Source: Leptolyngbya sp. FACHB-60 (GTDB lineage Bacteria; Cyanobacteriota; Cyanobacteriia; Phormidesmidales; Phormidesmidaceae). Taken from it: 64,000 bases of DNA. A program made the translations under genes and the position numbers. Positions 44,060-54,674 of this stretch are shown here, one piece after another. Location of the stretch: positions 62,001-126,000 of the forward strand of contig NZ_JACJOX010000017.1 in the NCBI RefSeq assembly GCF_014695775.1, in the 5' to 3' direction. Each line of letters opens with the position of its first letter. Within the stretch, counting starts at the first letter, position 1. Under the pieces are notes generated by a model, which saw only the letters and a list, made by a program, of their open reading frames with translations, was not told the origin of the DNA and did not search any database.

Positions 44060-44482
44060 AGCGCTTTTCTAAATAGGTGTGACCCGGGTATGTAGTCACC
44101 TTAAGCGGGCCGCCCTAGGCTGTCAAGCCAGCATGCTGTCATGACGTCATTCTTGTAACATTACTTTACATAGGAGAATATTCCTTCACTGCTGCTGCCT
44201 AACCAGCTGGGCATGTCTGTGGCCCTGAAGTTAGATATAGACGGGTATTGGCAAGGGCAGTACAGCTACCCTAACGAGAGAATAGCCCCTTGAACAGAGA
44301 CGTAAATTTATACGACAGCCAGAGAATTCTCCTAGGCAGGTCGATATGCTCGTTGAAGCGACCAGACTGAAGCGATTTGCCGGACAAAAGTTCTCGCAGC
44401 CCTCTCTGTTATAGCTGAACGTCAATCCTTACAATTGAGCTGTGTCGCCGATAGTAGGGAATGCTGTGTTTGTTCTGTATCG
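44060..44482. other. Intergenic stretch without a convincing gene
   Basis: The region lies between divergent genes. A minus-strand frame at 44231-44425 has no ribosome site and no conserved look. Partly inverted AT-rich blocks are visible near 44150-44180, which could be promoters. I see no tRNA or terminator. Confidence 0.45.
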
Positions 44483-44875
44483 ATGGCTCCACTAGCTATG
44501 AAATCTACTGTCGCCCAGGGTATGTCTTCTGCCCTAAGCTCCCAAGTAGTACCGCCATCTTCACCCCAGGATGGCGTCTTTCAGCAGTGGTATGGAGAGG
44601 GAGAAAGGCTGGCCGACGCTGGGGCCTACGATCGCGCCCTGCGGTGCTTCGAAGAGGCTGCCATTCTTGCTCCTGACCAGGTGACGGCTCTGGTTTATCA
44701 AGCGGTGTGCTTAATTCATTTGGGGCAGCCTCAGCAGGCTTTAGAAGTAGCTGAGCGAATTTTGGCGATCGCCCCCGATCATCCCCAGGGGTGGCTATAC
44801 CAAGGTGTCGCCTTACATCGGCTGGGCCGCTACAAGGAGGCTTATGCTAGCTATGCCCAAGTTAAGTCATCCTGA
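44483..44875 (+). CDS. TPR-repeat protein
   Basis: The protein has 130 residues from ATG 44483. After a polar N-terminus it contains about two and a half tetratricopeptide repeats (WYGEGERLADAGAYDRALRC, ALVYQAVCLIHLGQPQQALE, GWLYQGVALHRLGRYKEAYA) that form a protein-binding superhelix. The start is uncertain: GTG 44435, ATG 44483 or ATG 44522 all fit the frame, and none has a good ribosome site. The partner is unknown. Confidence 0.78.
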   Translation: MAPLAMKSTVAQGMSSALSSQVVPPSSPQDGVFQQWYGEGERLADAGAYDRALRCFEEAAILAPDQVTALVYQAVCLIHLGQPQQALEVAERILAIAPDHPQGWLYQGVALHRLGRYKEAYASYAQVKSS

Positions 44876-44958
44876 TTAATTCGGGCCTACTAGGGCCATC
44901 TCATCCTCCTATAAAGAGTACACTTGAACGCACGAAGATCATTCTCTGAGCGTTGGCT

Positions 44959-47175
44959 ATGGTTGGGGTTGCATCACCCACAGCGCCGTTTCCTTCGTTG
45001 GAAACAGCCCTAAAACATCATTTTGGCTACGACCAATTTCGCCCAGGGCAGCGCCCGGTAATTGAGGCGGTGCTCAAGAACCAGGACGCCCTGGTAATCA
45101 TGCCTACTGGGGGCGGCAAGTCGCTGTGCTACCAGCTGCCTGCCCTGCTCAAGATAGGGGTGATGGTGGTAATCTCACCGCTGATTGCCCTAATGCAGGA
45201 CCAGGTCGATAGCCTGACCGACAATGGTGTAGCCGCCACCTGCCTAAACAGTTCCCTCGACTTCGCTACCATTCGCCAGCGAGAAGCCGACCTGCTGGCG
45301 GGCAAAATTAAGCTGCTGTACGTGTCGCCCGAGCGGTTGATGAGTCCGGGCTTTTTTGGGCTGTTGGGGCAGCTGCTCCAGACCGTAGGGGTGAGCGGCT
45401 TTGCCATTGATGAAGCCCACTGCGTGTCGGAGTGGGGGCATGACTTTCGCCCCGAGTACCGGCAGATGTCGGTGCTGCGGGAGAAGTTTCCCCAGATTGG
45501 AGTGATGGGGCTGACGGCCACTGCCACCGAGCGGGTGCGGGTCGATATTGCCCAGCAGCTGCGGCTACGCGACCCGCTGGTGCAGGTGTCAAGCTTTAAC
45601 CGACCCAACCTGTTTTACGAGGTGCGCCCCAAAAGCCGCGACGGTTATCAGGAGTTAAGGCAGCAGGTCAAGCAGCACCAAGGGTCTGGGATTATTTACT
45701 GCCTTAGCCGCAAGCGGGTCGACGAACTGGCCCAGCGACTCAGGGAGGATGGGGAGTCGGTGCTGCCCTACCATGCCGGTCTAGCGGACGATGTGCGGCG
45801 GGAGAACCAGACTCGGTTCATTCGCGACGATGTGCGTTTGATGGTGGCTACGGTGGCCTTTGGCATGGGTATCAACAAGCCCGACGTGCGGTTTGTTATC
45901 CACTACGACATTCCCCGCAACATTGAGGGCTATTACCAAGAGAGTGGGCGGGCGGGGCGCGACGGCGAACCGGCTCACTGCACTCTATATCTGGCCTACG
46001 GTGACGTAGCCACGGCGGACTATTTAATTAGCCAAAAGCCCGATGAAGCCGAGCAACGCATCGCCCGCCAGCAGCTTAGACAAATGGTGGACTACGCCGA
46101 AACCACAGTATGTCGCCGCCGGGTGCAGCTCAGCTATTTTGGCGAAACCCTAGGCGAACACCTAGATGGACTGTGCTACCAGTGCGATAACTGCACCAAC
46201 CCACCGCCGGTAGAGGACTGGACTGTTGAAGCGCAAAAGTTTCTCTCCTGTGTGGCGCGCTGCCAGGAGCGGTTTGGCATGGCCCACATCATCGACGTGC
46301 TACGCGGCTCAAAAAAGCAAAAAATTGTGGATTTGCGCCATGACCAGCTCTCAACCCACGGTATTGGCAAGGATCGATCGGTAGACGAGTGGCGGTTATT
46401 GGGGCGATCGCTCCTCCACCAGCGCTTGGTTGATGAAACCACCGACGGCTACCCAGTGCTCAAGCTCAATGCCGCCAGTTGGCAGGTCTTACGCAAGCAA
46501 ATTTCCGTGGAGGTGGCCGTCCCGAAGGACTTCTTTCCCGGCACCGCCGAAGCCTCCGCGCTTGAAGACGCCCCTGAGGTAGCCCAGCTCTTAACCGTGC
46601 TCAAGGCCCTACGTAAGCGCCTAGCCGATCAGCAGAGTGTGCCCCCCTACGTCGTCTTTCCAGAGTCAGCCCTGCGGCAAATGGCCCAGACTCGGCCCCA
46701 GACTATGGAGGCCTTTGGCCAGGTCTCGGGGGTGGGCAGCCGCAAACTGGCCCAATATGGCGAGGTGTTTACCGATGCCATTCGTCAGTTTTGCGCCGAC
46801 TACGGGCTAGAGTCTGACCCCGGAGCCGCGCGCGGGCGCGCGCGGCCGGTCCGAGAACGCCGTCAAACCGTGGGCGACACCCACCGCCAAACGTTGGAGC
46901 TTCACCGCCAGGGACTGTCTATCGAGGAGGTTGCCGCCCAGCGTGGTCTTAAAACCACCACCGTCGCCAGTCATCTAGAACAGCTGATTCGCCAGGGTGA
47001 GACGGTGGATGTTGATCAGTTGGTCAGCGCCGATCGCCAGCGGGCCATTATTGATGTACTGACAGAAAAGGAGCATGGGTCGCTGACGGAAATGCGCGAT
47101 CGCCTTGGCCCGACCTTTAGCTACGAAGACATTCGCCTGGTACGCGCCGCCTGGCAGATGGAACAACAGCCTTAA
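44959..47175 (+). CDS. recQ: ATP-dependent DNA helicase RecQ
   Basis: This is a 3'-5' helicase for recombination and fork repair, 738 residues. Walker A is TGGGKS (50-55) and the DEAH box is in FAIDEAHCVSEWGHDFRPEY. The helicase C domain contains YYQESGRAGRDG. The RQC zinc site is spread over VCRRRVQLSYFG and LCYQCDNC. An HRDC domain lies near 540-620. The C-terminus has an extra helix-turn-helix (LSIEEVAAQRGLKTTTVASH) as in other bacterial RecQ of this class. I start at ATG 44959; TTG 44953 is also possible. Confidence 0.95.
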   Translation: MVGVASPTAPFPSLETALKHHFGYDQFRPGQRPVIEAVLKNQDALVIMPTGGGKSLCYQLPALLKIGVMVVISPLIALMQDQVDSLTDNGVAATCLNSSLDFATIRQREADLLAGKIKLLYVSPERLMSPGFFGLLGQLLQTVGVSGFAIDEAHCVSEWGHDFRPEYRQMSVLREKFPQIGVMGLTATATERVRVDIAQQLRLRDPLVQVSSFNRPNLFYEVRPKSRDGYQELRQQVKQHQGSGIIYCLSRKRVDELAQRLREDGESVLPYHAGLADDVRRENQTRFIRDDVRLMVATVAFGMGINKPDVRFVIHYDIPRNIEGYYQESGRAGRDGEPAHCTLYLAYGDVATADYLISQKPDEAEQRIARQQLRQMVDYAETTVCRRRVQLSYFGETLGEHLDGLCYQCDNCTNPPPVEDWTVEAQKFLSCVARCQERFGMAHIIDVLRGSKKQKIVDLRHDQLSTHGIGKDRSVDEWRLLGRSLLHQRLVDETTDGYPVLKLNAASWQVLRKQISVEVAVPKDFFPGTAEASALEDAPEVAQLLTVLKALRKRLADQQSVPPYVVFPESALRQMAQTRPQTMEAFGQVSGVGSRKLAQYGEVFTDAIRQFCADYGLESDPGAARGRARPVRERRQTVGDTHRQTLELHRQGLSIEEVAAQRGLKTTTVASHLEQLIRQGETVDVDQLVSADRQRAIIDVLTEKEHGSLTEMRDRLGPTFSYEDIRLVRAAWQMEQQP

Positions 47176-47187
47176 ATCAAGCCGTTC

Positions 47188-47607
47188 TCAAGTAGACGGG
47201 TTATCGCAGAAAGCCTGGGAGCTGGAGAGTGTAACTGACAGATCTAGGGCACTGAGCAATTCCGCGAGGCGGCTCTGATCGGTTAGATACAGATAACCAA
47301 TCAGGGCCTCAAACGCAGTGGACTGCTGATAAATTTGGCTATCAACCCGCCGGGGTCCACGGGACGAAGCATTGCGCCCCCGGCGCAGCAAGTCTTGCTC
47401 GGCGGCAGTAAGCAACGGTAGCAGCTGCTGCACCTGCCAGGCCTGTTGCTCAGCACGCACCTGGTGGACAACCTGCTGATGAAAGGCCTGAATCCGTTTG
47501 GGCGGCAGCAAATAACTACCCCGCACAAACAGCTCGTAAACCGCGTCGCCGATATAGGCTAGGGCTACGGGGGATAGAGCATTGACCTGCTCTAGGGTGA
47601 GAGCCAT
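47188..47607 (-). CDS. mrnC: Mini-ribonuclease III
   Basis: This is a 139-residue RNase III catalytic domain without the double-strand RNA-binding part. It shows LAYIGDAVYELFVRGSYLLP (metal-binding Asp and Glu) and STAFEALIGYLYL (second signature). In other bacteria this enzyme matures 23S rRNA ends. ATG 47607 gives the normal family length; the longer frame to GTG 47679 adds an atypical tail. It is convergent with recQ, 12 bases apart. Confidence 0.88.
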   Translation of the reverse strand: MALTLEQVNALSPVALAYIGDAVYELFVRGSYLLPPKRIQAFHQQVVHQVRAEQQAWQVQQLLPLLTAAEQDLLRRGRNASSRGPRRVDSQIYQQSTAFEALIGYLYLTDQSRLAELLSALDLSVTLSSSQAFCDNPST

Positions 47608-47713
47608 GGCAGAGCCATGGGCGCTGAACTGGAGCAGCCCTTGTAGGCCAACAGAGATCTCGGAGGGCAGTTCAGCCACAGCTACCTCTAGCTAGGCCAA
47701 TAGAGGACTGGGT

Positions 47714-48091
47714 TTATTCACTGGGCGGGTTTTCGAGATGGGCGATCGCATCTTCCACCGAGGGCTGAAGCGACAGAAACTTCTCTAGCCGCACCAGCTT
47801 CACCGTTTGGGTAACGCGGGGGTTGGTCACCACCTGCACGGTGCCACCTTCGGTAGTCGCTTTTTTCACAAGCTGTACCAGGGCGCCAAGGCCGGAGCTA
47901 TCGACAAAGTCAATAGTTGCCAAATCCAAAATGATATTGTTCGGCCCCGCTTCGACGTACTTGGTCATTACCTTGCGAAAAGCAGGTTCTGAGAAAGCGT
48001 CTAACAAGCCCGTGAGGCGAAAAAGTTGATAAGTTCCCCTGACATCGCGGGTGCCTCGTAAGCTTACGGTCAGGGTTAGAGATTCAGCGAT
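47714..48091 (-). CDS. STAS-domain protein (anti-anti-sigma type), possible ATC start
   Basis: This is a single STAS domain of about 125 residues. The phospho-site region IDFVDSSGLGALVQ carries the serine that partner-switch kinases phosphorylate. Family members start close to LTVSLRGTRDVRGTYQLFRL, yet no ATG, GTG or TTG is found there in frame. A perfect GAGGAGG (48104-48098) sits six bases before an ATC at 48091, giving IAESLTLTVSLRGTRD. The alternative ATG at 48193 would add 34 unlike residues (MGFAANWLGYGFT and on) without a ribosome site. I therefore propose an ATC start. The role is probably in a partner-switching regulatory chain. Confidence 0.82.
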   Translation of the reverse strand: MAESLTLTVSLRGTRDVRGTYQLFRLTGLLDAFSEPAFRKVMTKYVEAGPNNIILDLATIDFVDSSGLGALVQLVKKATTEGGTVQVVTNPRVTQTVKLVRLEKFLSLQPSVEDAIAHLENPPSE

Positions 48092-48314
48092 GGGAAACCT
48101 CCTCGTGCTCCAATTCGACGTTAAATATAAGTCAGGATACTGCTGACCGCAAGGGGTGAAACCGTACCCCAACCAATTGGCCGCAAAGCCCATAACCTGA
48201 TTCAGATTGAACCAAGGTTACTGCCCCACTGTAGACAGATAGCATATAGCGGTTTAGCTAAATTTTGCCAACCTGATCGAGAAACCCCTCAACTGGCGTG
48301 GCCAGAGTCCACCG

Positions 48315-49478
48315 TTAGACAGGCAACTGCTGCTGGCGATGGGTGCGCATGGAGGCGACGAACTTAGCGAAGAGGTAGTCGGCATCGTGGGGACCAGGGC
48401 TGGCCTCAGGGTGATACTGCACCGAGAACAGGGGCAGAGTCTTGTGGGCTAGCCCTGCTACGGTCTGGTCGTTGAGGTTGAGATGGGTAACCGCAACCGT
48501 GTCTTCAGGAATTGAGGCCGCGTCAAGGGCAAAGCCGTGATTTTGACTGGTGATCTCCACCTGGCGTTCTAAACCGCAGGGTTGGTTTAACCCTCGATGG
48601 CCAAACCGTAGCTTAAACGTAGAGGCCCCCAGCGAGAGTCCCAAGATCTGATGGCCCATGCAAATGCCGAAGGTAGGGAGCGAGTAGTTTAAAAGCGCCT
48701 GCACCAGCTCTGGGGCCTTGGTTACCGCCGCCGGGTCGCCAGGGCCGTTTGACAGAAAAATGCCGTCGGGCTGATAGCTCATAATTTGCTCTGCAGTAGC
48801 GCTCGCGGGCACCACAATTACCCGACAGCCATAGCTAGCCAGGCGGCGCAGAATGTTGCGCTTTACGCCAAAGTCAACGGCAACTACGGTCAGCGGAGCG
48901 CCTTCGCCTGGGGTTGAAACGGTGGGGCCAAAGGCCCAGGCATCGTCGGTAACCTCAGTCCACTCATAGACTTGATCGGTGGTGACCTGATCGACCAGGT
49001 TGAGTCCAGCCATTGAGGGCGCGTCTTGCAGCTGGCGCAGCAGCTCTTCGGGATCGAGCACGCTAGTAGAAATGGCCCCATTCATAGCCCCTGCCGTGCG
49101 CAGCTTGCGAGTGAGGGCACGGGTGTCGATGCCAAAAATGCCGGGAATTTTGTGGGTTTTAAGGTAGTTGGGCAGTGACTGGGTGGAGCGCCAGTTGCTG
49201 GGAATTTCGCAGATGTTGCGGGCGATCGCACCCTTAATATGAGGCCGACTCGACTCCTCATCGTCGGGGTTGACGCCGGTATTGCCCAGCTCGGGATAGG
49301 TAAAGGTGACGATCTGGCCACAGTAGCTAGGGTCGGTCATGACTTCCTGATATCCCGTCATGCCGGTGTTGAAAACGACCTCACCCATGACGGTGCCCGG
49401 TGCCCCAAACGACCAGCCCCGAAACACGGAGCCATCGGCCAACACAAGCACTGCGGGAGGGGCATCAGGAAAAACCAT
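48315..49478 (-). CDS. carA: Carbamoyl-phosphate synthase small subunit
   Basis: This glutamine-hydrolysing subunit feeds ammonia to CarB for arginine and pyrimidine synthesis. The 387-residue protein has the N-terminal CarA domain ([20 protein letters not shown]) and a class I amidotransferase domain with Cys273 ([17 protein letters not shown]), His356 and Glu358 ([11 protein letters not shown]). Length and motifs are normal. It is a single gene; carB is not in the window. Confidence 0.97.
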   Translation of the reverse strand: MVFPDAPPAVLVLADGSVFRGWSFGAPGTVMGEVVFNTGMTGYQEVMTDPSYCGQIVTFTYPELGNTGVNPDDEESSRPHIKGAIARNICEIPSNWRSTQSLPNYLKTHKIPGIFGIDTRALTRKLRTAGAMNGAISTSVLDPEELLRQLQDAPSMAGLNLVDQVTTDQVYEWTEVTDDAWAFGPTVSTPGEGAPLTVVAVDFGVKRNILRRLASYGCRVIVVPASATAEQIMSYQPDGIFLSNGPGDPAAVTKAPELVQALLNYSLPTFGICMGHQILGLSLGASTFKLRFGHRGLNQPCGLERQVEITSQNHGFALDAASIPEDTVAVTHLNLNDQTVAGLAHKTLPLFSVQYHPEASPGPHDADYLFAKFVASMRTHRQQQLPV

Positions 49479-49691
49479 GGCGATTTGCTCAGCGCTAAGA
49501 ATCGCTATTATCCTAAGGCTAAAGGACGGCTTTCAGCCATTTGATCGCTATTTCATTGACAGGTAATTCTCCCCAAATTAGTAGCTAGCTCAACGTGGTC
49601 TTGACCTTACTCCTGCGCGGGACATGTCACCGATAGCGAGAGGATGGGAATCCTGGTATTTAGGTTGAGCAATTGGAACAGTGGAGCAACA

Positions 49692-50540
49692 ATGGGAAGT
49701 GCCGGGGCGATCGCAAGTAGGTTCATGCTGGCCACTGTGGGCTTGGGTTTGGTAGGCTGCGGCCTGTCTGTAAATACATTGCTGCCGGTTAATCCCGCCG
49801 AGGTGTCTACCGAGGCCTCTGAGGCGGCGATCGCCCCTGAGCCACTCGTTTTACCTATCGCCGCCGAGTCGGCTCCGGTGCCACCTTCCCCGACCCCAGA
49901 TTCTTTTCGAGAGGCGGTGAATCGGGCCAGTAGCGCTGTCGCCATTGGTCAGTCGGCCCAGTCTAAGGATGATTGGCAGCTGGCCGCCAGTCGCTGGCAG
50001 CAGGCGATCGGCCTGATGGAGCAGGTGCCCAGCAGCAGCCCCAACCACGCTCAGGCCCAAACCAAGGCCCAGGAGTATAAGCAGCATTTGGCGGCGGCTC
50101 AGAACCGGACCACGGGTTCTATCGTGCCAGCGGCGGCCCTTGCCCCGGCCCCCAAGACGGTTTTACCGGCTGGGTTGGCGGCCCAAATCCCGATTCAGGG
50201 GCGGCAGGGGGGCACACCCATTGTGGCCGTTACCCTACAGGGCAGCAGCGGCGCTCAGACCTTCCCCATGCTGTTTGACACCGGGGCTACCGGCACCTTA
50301 ATTACCGCCGAGATGGCCCAGGCAGTGGGAGTCACCATTGTGGGCGCAATCCAGGCCAGAATCGCTGACGGCAGCGTGGTGACCCTACCCGTTGGCTATG
50401 TGGATGCCGTGGAATTGGGTGGCCTCCGTCGCGAACAGGTGATAGTCGCCATCGGCGGCAGCTACGGCCTGCTAGGGCAGGACGTCTACGGCGAATATGG
50501 CATTGCTATTGGGTCTCACCAGATCAACCTGCACCAGTGA
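49692..50540 (+). CDS. Lipoprotein with retropepsin-like aspartic protease domain
   Basis: This 282-residue protein starts with a lipoprotein signal (MLATVGLGLVGCG, lipobox LVGC, Cys23 lipidated). A Pro/Ala-rich linker, a helical pair (SKDDWQLAASRWQQAIGLME) and a C-terminal single-lobe aspartic protease domain (about 165-280) follow, the last with the catalytic motif MLFDTGATGTLIT. A single lobe implies a homodimer. It would act in the periplasm or on the outer membrane side. ATG 49692 is chosen so that the lipobox sits at the normal distance; the frame open to 49644 adds 16 residues. Confidence 0.85.
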   Translation: MGSAGAIASRFMLATVGLGLVGCGLSVNTLLPVNPAEVSTEASEAAIAPEPLVLPIAAESAPVPPSPTPDSFREAVNRASSAVAIGQSAQSKDDWQLAASRWQQAIGLMEQVPSSSPNHAQAQTKAQEYKQHLAAAQNRTTGSIVPAAALAPAPKTVLPAGLAAQIPIQGRQGGTPIVAVTLQGSSGAQTFPMLFDTGATGTLITAEMAQAVGVTIVGAIQARIADGSVVTLPVGYVDAVELGGLRREQVIVAIGGSYGLLGQDVYGEYGIAIGSHQINLHQ

Positions 50541-50620
50541 GAACAAATCTTTGGGGTTAGCCTGGCTCAGAGCCTAAGAATGCGTGAGAATAGGCAGCAG
50601 GTTTTGCACTATCTTCACCT

Positions 50621-51523
50621 ATGGCTGTCTCTGTATTGCCCGCCGCCGCTGCGGGGCTAAGTGAACCCACCTCGATCGCAATGGCGGCTCAAGTACAGGT
50701 GGCGGCAATCAACACACCGCCCGCTGACGTCGCTATTCCCACGGCCTACGTGGCAGGAACAGCTAGCGGCAGTACGCCGCCTCTGCTGCTGATTCCTGGG
50801 TTTGACAGCTCGCTGCTTGAGTTTCGCCGGCTGCTGCCGCTGCTGAGCCCCCAAGCCTGGGCCGTTGATCTGCTGGGGTTTGGGTTTAGCGATCGCACTC
50901 TGATCCCTAATCTCTCGCCAGGGGCTATCAAGCTGCACCTGCACAGCTTTTGGCAGCAGCAGATTCAGCGCCCGGTGGTGCTGGTGGGAGCTTCCATGGG
51001 CGGGGCGGCCGCCATCGACTTTGCTCTAACCTATCCCGAGGCCGTAACTGGCTTGGTGCTGATCGATGCCGCGGGCTTTGCGGCCGGCCCAGCGATGGGC
51101 AATTTGATGGTGCCGCCGTTAGATAGCTGGGCCACGGCCTTTTTGCGCAGCCCTAGGGTGCGGCGCAGCATTAGCCGTCAGGCCTACTTCGACAAAACCT
51201 TTGTCACCGCCGATGCGGAACTGTGCGCCGCCCTGCACCTCCAGTGCCCCGGTTGGCAGGAGGCTCTGATTGCCTTCACCAAGAGCGGCGGCTACAACTT
51301 CTTAACCACCAAAATTACTGAAATCACTTCCCCAACCCTGGTGATCTGGGGAGAGCAGGACAAGATTTTGGGTACGAAGGACGCGCGGCGGTTTGAGCAC
51401 GCGATTCCTAACAGTAAGCTGGTCTGGATTCCCAACTGCGGCCATGTGCCTCACCTGGAGAAGCCTCAAGAGACAGCAGCGGCGATCGCCCCCTTTGTCG
51501 CCCAACTCGCCCCCATATCCTGA
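50621..51523 (+). CDS. Alpha/beta hydrolase
   Basis: This 300-residue hydrolase shows the nucleophile elbow GASMGG (LVGASMGGAAAIDFAL), a catalytic Asp in WGEQDKILG and His in CGHVPHLEKP. The oxyanion region is LIPGFDSS. The first 45 residues are Ala-rich and may be a signal or an extension of an unclear start. Enzymes of this build hydrolyse esters, amides or C-C bonds, and the substrate is not predictable. It lies 80 bases after the protease gene and may be co-transcribed. Confidence 0.85.
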   Translation: MAVSVLPAAAAGLSEPTSIAMAAQVQVAAINTPPADVAIPTAYVAGTASGSTPPLLLIPGFDSSLLEFRRLLPLLSPQAWAVDLLGFGFSDRTLIPNLSPGAIKLHLHSFWQQQIQRPVVLVGASMGGAAAIDFALTYPEAVTGLVLIDAAGFAAGPAMGNLMVPPLDSWATAFLRSPRVRRSISRQAYFDKTFVTADAELCAALHLQCPGWQEALIAFTKSGGYNFLTTKITEITSPTLVIWGEQDKILGTKDARRFEHAIPNSKLVWIPNCGHVPHLEKPQETAAAIAPFVAQLAPIS

Positions 51524-51666
51524 CCCGATAGCCTGAATTTGTCCCTTGAGGGTGCAGGTGGGCAGCAAATTTATCGCCAATGTTTCAAGATATGAATGAA
51601 GAGGCGCTTAGATCCTGGGCGCGATCGAGGCAAACCTAACCATTTTGGAGCCATGCGCAAACGGGT

Positions 51667-54582
51667 ATGACGCAACTTTTTCCCCAGACCAGCACCGTTG
51701 ATGCCGACACCGCTATTCCAGGGAGCAACGGCACTGCCCCTGCGGCTCCCCTCAGCCCCTTTGCAGCCCGCCATTTGGGGCCTACCGCCGACGACACCGA
51801 GGCAATGCTCGCAGCCCTAGGCTATGCCACGTTGAATGAGCTGATTGATGCCACTGTGCCTGCAGCAATTCGGCTACCCCACGCTCTCAAGCTGCCTCAG
51901 GGAGGAGATGAGGCCACAGCGCTAGCCCAGCTCAAAACTCTCGCCAATCAGAATCAAGTGTGGCGGTCATACCTCGGCCTGGGCTACGCCAACACCTTCA
52001 CTCCAGCGGTGGTTCAGCGCAATGTGCTTGAAAATCCCGGCTGGTACACCCAATACACCCCCTATCAGCCCGAAATTTCTCAGGGGCGGCTAGAGGCCCT
52101 GCTCAATTTCCAAACCCTGGTGGTCGATCTGACTGCCATGGAAATCGCCAACGCCTCTCTGCTAGATGAAGGCACCGCCGCCGCCGAGGCCATGACCTTG
52201 GCCTTCAACGCCCGCAAGAAAAAAGACGCCAAAACCTTCTGGGTTTCCGCCGCCTGCCATCCCCAGACCATCGACGTGGTCAAAACCCGTGCCTTACCCC
52301 TGGGCATTGAGGTCGTTGTGGGCGACCACCAAACCTTTAGCTTTGATACTCCGGTGTTTGGGGTGCTGCTGCAATACCCCGCCACCGATGGAGCCATCTA
52401 CAACTACGAAGACTTCGTGACCCAGGCCCATGCCAACCATGCCCTGGTCACCGTCGCCGCCGATCTGCTCAGCCTGACCCTGCTGCGTCCGCCTGGCGAA
52501 TTTGGCGCTGATATTGTGGTCGGCAACACCCAACGTTTTGGGGTGCCATTGGGCTTTGGCGGCCCCCACGCCGCTTTCTTTGCCACTCGCAGCAGCTTTG
52601 CCCGCAAGCTACCCGGCCGCTTGGTGGGCGTTTCTAAAGACACCTACGGCAACCCGGCCCTGCGCCTCACTCTGCAAACCCGCGAACAGCACATTCGCCG
52701 CGACGCCGCGACCAGCAATATTTGCACCGCCCAGGTGCTGCTGGCGATTATGGCCAGCATGTACGCGGTATACCACGGGCCGGAGGGGCTGCGGGCGATC
52801 GCAGCCCGCATCCATCACCAAGCCCAGACTCTCTCTGCCGCCCTCATCAAGGCTGGCTTTGAGCTAAGCAAAGAGCCGATATTCGATACGCTGCGGATTA
52901 CAGTGGACGATGAGGCCGCCATCCTTGCCCGTGTCGCCGACCACCGCATCAACCTGCGCGTACTCGATGCCCAAACCCTGATTGTCGCCCTTGACGAAAC
53001 CGTCACCGACTCCGATCTCCACGACCTCATCACCGTCTTTACCGGCGATCCCAATTCAAAACTCAAAACTCAAAACTCAAAACTCCCCCACTCCCTCCAA
53101 CGCACCTCCCCCTACCTCACCCACCCCACCTTCAACCGCTACCACTCCGAAACGGAGATGCTGCGGTACCTCTATCGCCTGCAAAACAAGGATCTTTCCC
53201 TAGCAACGGCGATGATTCCTCTGGGTTCTTGCACCATGAAACTCAACGCCACCGCCGAGATGGTGCCTGTCACCTGGCCCGAATTTGGCCAGATTCATCC
53301 CTTCGCACCTGCCGAGCAGACCGCAGGCTACCGGCAGTTGTTTGCCGATCTAGAGACCTGGCTGGCCGAAATTACCGGGTTTGATGGCGTTTCGCTTCAG
53401 CCCAACGCAGGTGCCCAAGGCGAATACGCTGGCCTGCTGGTGATTCGTGAGTATCACCAGCAGCGGGGCGACCACCACCGCAACGTCTGCCTGATTCCCC
53501 AGTCGGCCCACGGCACCAACCCCGCCAGCGCCGTCATGGCCGGCATGAAGGTTGTCCCCGTTGCCTGTGATGAGGATGGCAATATCGATGTGACCGACCT
53601 ACAGGCCAAGGCCGAAAAGCACAGCGAGAATCTGTCGGCCCTGATGGTCACCTACCCCTCCACCCATGGGGTGTTTGAGGCGGGCATTGCTGAAATTTGT
53701 GCGATCATCCACACCCACGGCGGCCAGGTCTATATGGATGGGGCCAATATGAATGCCCAGGTAGGTCTCTGCCGTCCCGCTGACTTTGGAGCCGATGTTT
53801 GCCACCTCAACCTGCACAAAACCTTCTGCATTCCCCACGGTGGCGGCGGGCCGGGTGTCGGCCCAATTGGGGTGAAGGCACACCTGGTACCTTACCTGCC
53901 GGGGCACAGCCTAATGAGCGGGGTAGGCGGCGATCAGGGCATTGGCGCGGTGACGTCGGCCCCCTGGGGCAGCGCCAGCATTCTGCCAATTTCGTGGATG
54001 TATATTGCCATGATGGGCGGTGCGGGGCTGACAAGAGCCACGGAAATCGCCATTCTCAACGCCAACTACATTGCCCAGAGATTGGCGGGGCACTACGACA
54101 TTCTCTACACTGGGCAGAACGGACGAGTAGCCCACGAATGTATTCTCGACGTGCGACCCTTCAAAAAGTCGGCGGATATTGGGGTAGAAGATGTGGCTAA
54201 ACGGCTGATTGACTACGGCTTTCACCCACCTACCATGTCGTGGCCGGTGGCGGGCACGCTGATGGTCGAACCTACGGAGAGCGAGTCGAAGGCAGAGCTA
54301 GATCGCTTCTGCGACGCGATGATCGCCATTCGCGACGAAATTCGCGCCATTGAGAATGGGGAGAGCGATCGCGACAATAACTTGCTCAAAAACGCGCCTC
54401 ATACGGCGATTGATCTGGTGTCTGACTGGAATCGTCCCTACAGCCGAGAGCAGGCGGTGTTTCCGACGCCGTTTACCCGCAGCGCTAAGTTTTGGCCAGC
54501 GGTGAACCGCATTGATCAGGCCTACGGCGATCGCAACCTAATTTGCTCCTGCACCGGCATGGATGCCTACAGCGACGCCTAG
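51667..54582 (+). CDS. gcvP: Glycine dehydrogenase (decarboxylating), P protein
   Basis: This PLP enzyme decarboxylates glycine in the glycine cleavage system, which recycles photorespiratory glycine. The 971-residue protein has both homologous halves. The cofactor lysine is Lys718 in [19 protein letters not shown]. The entry motif [13 protein letters not shown] and the [20 protein letters not shown] junction are normal. Just before this junction lies an in-frame heptamer repeat (residues about 464-473), giving the odd stretch [16 protein letters not shown]. It sits in the variable linker between the two halves, so activity should be unaffected. ATG 51667 has no strong ribosome site. Confidence 0.96.
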   Translation: MTQLFPQTSTVDADTAIPGSNGTAPAAPLSPFAARHLGPTADDTEAMLAALGYATLNELIDATVPAAIRLPHALKLPQGGDEATALAQLKTLANQNQVWRSYLGLGYANTFTPAVVQRNVLENPGWYTQYTPYQPEISQGRLEALLNFQTLVVDLTAMEIANASLLDEGTAAAEAMTLAFNARKKKDAKTFWVSAACHPQTIDVVKTRALPLGIEVVVGDHQTFSFDTPVFGVLLQYPATDGAIYNYEDFVTQAHANHALVTVAADLLSLTLLRPPGEFGADIVVGNTQRFGVPLGFGGPHAAFFATRSSFARKLPGRLVGVSKDTYGNPALRLTLQTREQHIRRDAATSNICTAQVLLAIMASMYAVYHGPEGLRAIAARIHHQAQTLSAALIKAGFELSKEPIFDTLRITVDDEAAILARVADHRINLRVLDAQTLIVALDETVTDSDLHDLITVFTGDPNSKLKTQNSKLPHSLQRTSPYLTHPTFNRYHSETEMLRYLYRLQNKDLSLATAMIPLGSCTMKLNATAEMVPVTWPEFGQIHPFAPAEQTAGYRQLFADLETWLAEITGFDGVSLQPNAGAQGEYAGLLVIREYHQQRGDHHRNVCLIPQSAHGTNPASAVMAGMKVVPVACDEDGNIDVTDLQAKAEKHSENLSALMVTYPSTHGVFEAGIAEICAIIHTHGGQVYMDGANMNAQVGLCRPADFGADVCHLNLHKTFCIPHGGGGPGVGPIGVKAHLVPYLPGHSLMSGVGGDQGIGAVTSAPWGSASILPISWMYIAMMGGAGLTRATEIAILNANYIAQRLAGHYDILYTGQNGRVAHECILDVRPFKKSADIGVEDVAKRLIDYGFHPPTMSWPVAGTLMVEPTESESKAELDRFCDAMIAIRDEIRAIENGESDRDNNLLKNAPHTAIDLVSDWNRPYSREQAVFPTPFTRSAKFWPAVNRIDQAYGDRNLICSCTGMDAYSDA
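53056..53085 (+). repeat. Heptamer TCAAAAC repeated four times inside gcvP
   Basis: Four exact copies of TCAAAAC (53056-53083) plus two more bases lie in the coding sequence of gcvP. Such AACTCAA-type heptamers are usually found between genes in cyanobacteria. Here they are read through and encode a Lys/Thr/Gln/Asn/Ser linker. Confidence 0.93.
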
Positions 54583-54674
54583 GGGTTTTCTCGGTCTAGG
54601 AATTCTTCAAATTCGCTGCAAGCCGCGGCTTTGCCTTTAAGCTAAAGCTGTTCAGTTGCTAGACATTCAACGTA

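Noticed and set aside
51524..51666. Possible glycine riboswitch before gcvP
   Set aside because: The leader of about 140 bases lacks the conserved glycine aptamer core as far as I can read it; a covariance-model search would decide.
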